A DNA stretch of 7,777 bases from Micavibrio sp. (lineage in GTDB: Bacteria; Pseudomonadota; Alphaproteobacteria; Micavibrionales; Micavibrionaceae). Where the stretch lies: NCBI GenBank assembly GCA_030824805.1, contig JAPJRC010000084.1, positions 1-7,777 on the forward strand. The letters are read 5' to 3'. The number at the start of each line of letters is the position of its first letter. Position 1 is the stretch's first letter. Of the stretch, positions 6,133 to 7,777 are shown one piece after another. The translations under genes were made by a program, and so were the position numbers. Below the pieces are notes generated by a model. The model saw only the letters and a list, made by a program, of their open reading frames with translations. It was not told the origin of the DNA and did not search any database.

Positions 6133-6837
6133 ATGAAGATCCCGCTCAAGGAAACCCTCATAGCCGGAATCTGCGTTGCCATCCTGTGCGGTTTGGGTAC
6201 ATGGCAGATGCAGCGCCTACACTGGAAAGACGCCATTATTGCGGATTTACAGGAATCCTACACACGCGAAGCTGACACAAACCTGGCGGATGGTCTTATA
6301 GACGCGGTTGAAAGACAGGAACGCCATTTCGCATATGGATCGATCAGCGCCCATCTGCTTAAGGACAAAGCCATTCTGCTTGGCCCGCGGATTCTGGACG
6401 GGCGCAGCGGGTATCACCTTCTCATCCCCGCCATGGTCAACGGCGAGGCCCTTTATATCAACATGGGCTGGGTTAGTGACCTTTGGAATGACACGCTTGA
6501 TGAACGTCTGGGAACCATGCCGACGGATATAACAGCGCGCGGCCTGCTCCGCTGGCCCGACTGGTCGAGCTTTACCTCTAAGAACAGTCCAGACAACAAT
6601 CTCTGGTTCCGACCGGATACGGCCGAGATAGCGAAGGCCAAAGAGCTGGGCGAGACATACAAAGCCATTTTATATGCGGACAATATCGATCCTCCGCTAC
6701 AGGATGTCGTTATCCATGAAGAGAAATGGCTGCCCCGCAACAAACACCTGCAATATGCGATTTTCTGGTACGCGCTGGCGGCAGTTATGCTTGCCGTTTA
6801 CTGCGTCTATGTGAAGGGACGGAACCACGTCTCCTGA
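6133..6837 (+). CDS. surf1: SURF1 family cytochrome c oxidase biogenesis protein
   Basis: Surf1 is a membrane protein that aids insertion of heme A into oxidase subunit I. The layout is the family's: two transmembrane helices flanking a periplasmic domain. The first helix is about 7-24 and runs into GLGTWQMQRLHWK (20-32), the signature LGxWQxxRxxWK. YHLLIPA (94-100) and INMGWV (109-114) match the conserved G-x-H and N-x-G-W-V segments, and the second helix is about 208-227. H205 in PRNKHLQYAIFWYALA (201-216) corresponds to the conserved His proposed as a heme ligand. At 234 residues it has typical bacterial length. GGAG at 6122-6125 with 7-nt spacing supports the ATG at 6133. It follows the post-ctaE hairpin and lies 17 nt before a DUF72 gene. 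No DUF983 gene lies between ctaE and surf1, unlike the arrangement in many relatives. Confidence 0.93.
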   Translation: MKIPLKETLIAGICVAILCGLGTWQMQRLHWKDAIIADLQESYTREADTNLADGLIDAVERQERHFAYGSISAHLLKDKAILLGPRILDGRSGYHLLIPAMVNGEALYINMGWVSDLWNDTLDERLGTMPTDITARGLLRWPDWSSFTSKNSPDNNLWFRPDTAEIAKAKELGETYKAILYADNIDPPLQDVVIHEEKWLPRNKHLQYAIFWYALAAVMLAVYCVYVKGRNHVS

Positions 6838-6854
6838 CCACCCGTTGGCGGCCT

Positions 6855-7595
6855 ATGGTAAAAAGCAAGGGACGGATTTATATCGGCACGTCCGGCTGGG
6901 TGTATGAAGGCTGGAAGGACAGTTTTTATCCCGAAGGGCTCGCCGCAAAAGATTTCATGCCCTTTTATGTCGGTCAGTTCAAAACCACCGAAATCAATAC
7001 CAGCTTCTATCATCTGCCGGACCCCAAAAGCGTGCGCAAATGGGCTAAAACAGCGCCCAACGATTTTGTATTCTCTATCAAAGCCAGCCGCTATATCACG
7101 CATATGAAGCGGCTGAAGGATCCCAAAGAGCCGCTCAAACGGTTTTTTACGGTGATGAAACCGCTCGGCAAGAAAGCTGGGCCGTATTTGTTCCAACTGC
7201 CGCCAAGCTTCAAGATTAATCTGGAACGGCTGGAATTGTTTCTAAAGGCGCTTGGCCAGAGGGCGAAGCAAAGCACGATCGAGTTCCGCCACCAGAGTTG
7301 GTTGTGCGATGATATGTATGATCTGCTGCGAAAATACGGCGTGTCGTTGTGCATATCCGATCTCGCCGGTTTCCAGACGCCGGAAGTCATCACGGGAAAT
7401 TTCGTGTATTGGCGGCTGCACGGGCCGGAAAAAGCCTATCAGGGATCTTACAAAACCCCGGCACTCAAAAAATATGCAAGGAAATTTCAGGCCTCAGTCA
7501 GGGACGGATACGATGTCTACTGCTATTTCGACAACGATCAAAAGGCCTGCGCACCGCATGATGCAAAACGACTGATAGACATTCTCGAGAAATAA
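6855..7595 (+). CDS. DUF72 family protein (YecE-like), TIM-barrel fold, function unknown
   Basis: The family has a TIM-barrel-like fold and no established reaction. The signatures are clear: YIGTSGWVYEGWKDSFYP (9-26), EINTSFYHLPDP (46-57), FSIKASRYITH (73-83), LFQLPPSF (112-119), EFRHQSW (143-149), YWRLHGPEKAYQGSY (185-199) and YFDNDQKACAPHDAKRL (224-240). The last corresponds to the family's FNNxxxGxAPxNA ending; the usual second Asn, Gly and Asn are replaced here. The ATG at 6855 gives 246 residues, the normal family size. A longer open frame from 6726 would overlap surf1 by over 100 nt and add residues foreign to the family. The gene sits 17 nt after surf1 without a clear Shine-Dalgarno or promoter, so it is probably the last gene of that transcript. 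It ends at a strong terminator whose stem overlaps its stop codon. Confidence 0.92.
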   Translation: MVKSKGRIYIGTSGWVYEGWKDSFYPEGLAAKDFMPFYVGQFKTTEINTSFYHLPDPKSVRKWAKTAPNDFVFSIKASRYITHMKRLKDPKEPLKRFFTVMKPLGKKAGPYLFQLPPSFKINLERLELFLKALGQRAKQSTIEFRHQSWLCDDMYDLLRKYGVSLCISDLAGFQTPEVITGNFVYWRLHGPEKAYQGSYKTPALKKYARKFQASVRDGYDVYCYFDNDQKACAPHDAKRLIDILEK

Positions 7596-7621
7596 AAAAG
7601 GCGGTTTGAACCGCCTTTTTT
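7594..7621. terminator. Bidirectional rho-independent terminator between convergent genes
   Basis: GGCGG (7600-7604) pairs with CCGCC (7611-7615) around TTTGAA, with six A residues before (7594-7599) and six T residues after (7616-7621) extending the stem. On either strand the GC stem is followed by a run of U, so it should end both the DUF72 transcript and the convergent minus-strand transcript. It begins within the TAA stop of the DUF72 gene. Confidence 0.93.
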
Positions 7622-7622
7622 A

Positions 7623-7777
7623 TTAGTTGATCTCTTCTTCTCTTTCCACCTGACGCTGCGCGACTTTGACGGCGGCACCTGAGATGGAAGCGAACTGGTT
7701 GTCGACTTCGCCGACAGTGGCTTTGAATTTCTTCAGGTCGCGGCCGGCAAGCGCCTGACCGATTGGCAGGTTAACAC
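7623..7777 (-). CDS. C-terminal end of an unidentified protein, truncated by window edge
   Basis: The minus strand has an open frame entering from the window edge and ending in tandem TAA stops (7623-7625, then 7620-7622). The 50 visible residues run from VNLPIGQALAGRDLKKFKAT to AQRQVEREEEIN. They look helical and charged, with a Glu/Arg-rich end and no membrane segment. I do not recognise the family. Support for a real gene is the tandem stops, the shared terminator immediately beyond, and a plausible protein composition. It converges on the DUF72 gene and is not part of the oxidase transcript. Confidence 0.6.
   Translation of the reverse strand, partial: VNLPIGQALAGRDLKKFKATVGEVDNQFASISGAAVKVAQRQVEREEEIN

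Noticed and set aside
6726..6854. Longer N-terminus for the DUF72 protein, starting inside surf1
   Set aside because: The 43 added residues are surf1 read in another frame, and the family signature begins just after the Met at 6855.

Overview
The window looks like a chromosomal segment of an alphaproteobacterium with a moderate GC content. The basis is the run ctaB - coxF-like - ctaG (Cox11) - ctaE - surf1, the usual accessory and assembly cluster for an aa3-type cytochrome c oxidase in that class. Genus cannot be read from the sequence. I see no rRNA, tRNA, CRISPR array, insertion sequence or phage gene.

Layout: (1) 1-522, the 3' part of a nucleoside 2-deoxyribosyltransferase gene that begins upstream of the window. 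(2) 566-2098, a full-length biosynthetic threonine dehydratase (ilvA) with its C-terminal regulatory half. (3) 2099-2205, an AT-rich intergenic gap (about 29% GC by hand count) with a good sigma70-type promoter, TTGTCA-17 nt-TATACA, whose -10 lies inside a perfect 12-bp palindrome. (4) 2206-2766, an unrecognised 186-residue, probably helical, soluble protein. (5) 2809-5150, ctaB, a 40-residue coxF-like membrane peptide, a YdfG-like short-chain dehydrogenase/reductase (SDR) and ctaG, packed with 2-nt gaps or short overlaps. (6) 5199-6077, ctaE (oxidase subunit III), followed by a 10-bp GC-rich hairpin. (7) 6133-6837, surf1, then 6855-7595, a DUF72-family gene. (8) A strong bidirectional terminator at 7594-7621, then the 3' end of an unidentified gene converging from the minus strand (7623-7777).

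How the genes work together: CtaB farnesylates heme b to heme O, the precursor of heme A. Cox11/CtaG delivers copper to the CuB site of subunit I. Surf1 assists heme A insertion. CtaE is subunit III itself, and the small CoxF-like protein is a customary member of such operons. Subunits I and II (ctaD, ctaC) and heme A synthase (ctaA) are not in this window. The main anomaly is the SDR gene inside the assembly cluster, overlapping both neighbours. Its product resembles YdfG throughout but has Asp in place of a cofactor-loop Gly and of the SDR catalytic Asn. No clearly novel system is present. The best candidates for follow-up are this SDR, the unidentified protein just upstream of ctaB, and the palindromic promoter in front of it.
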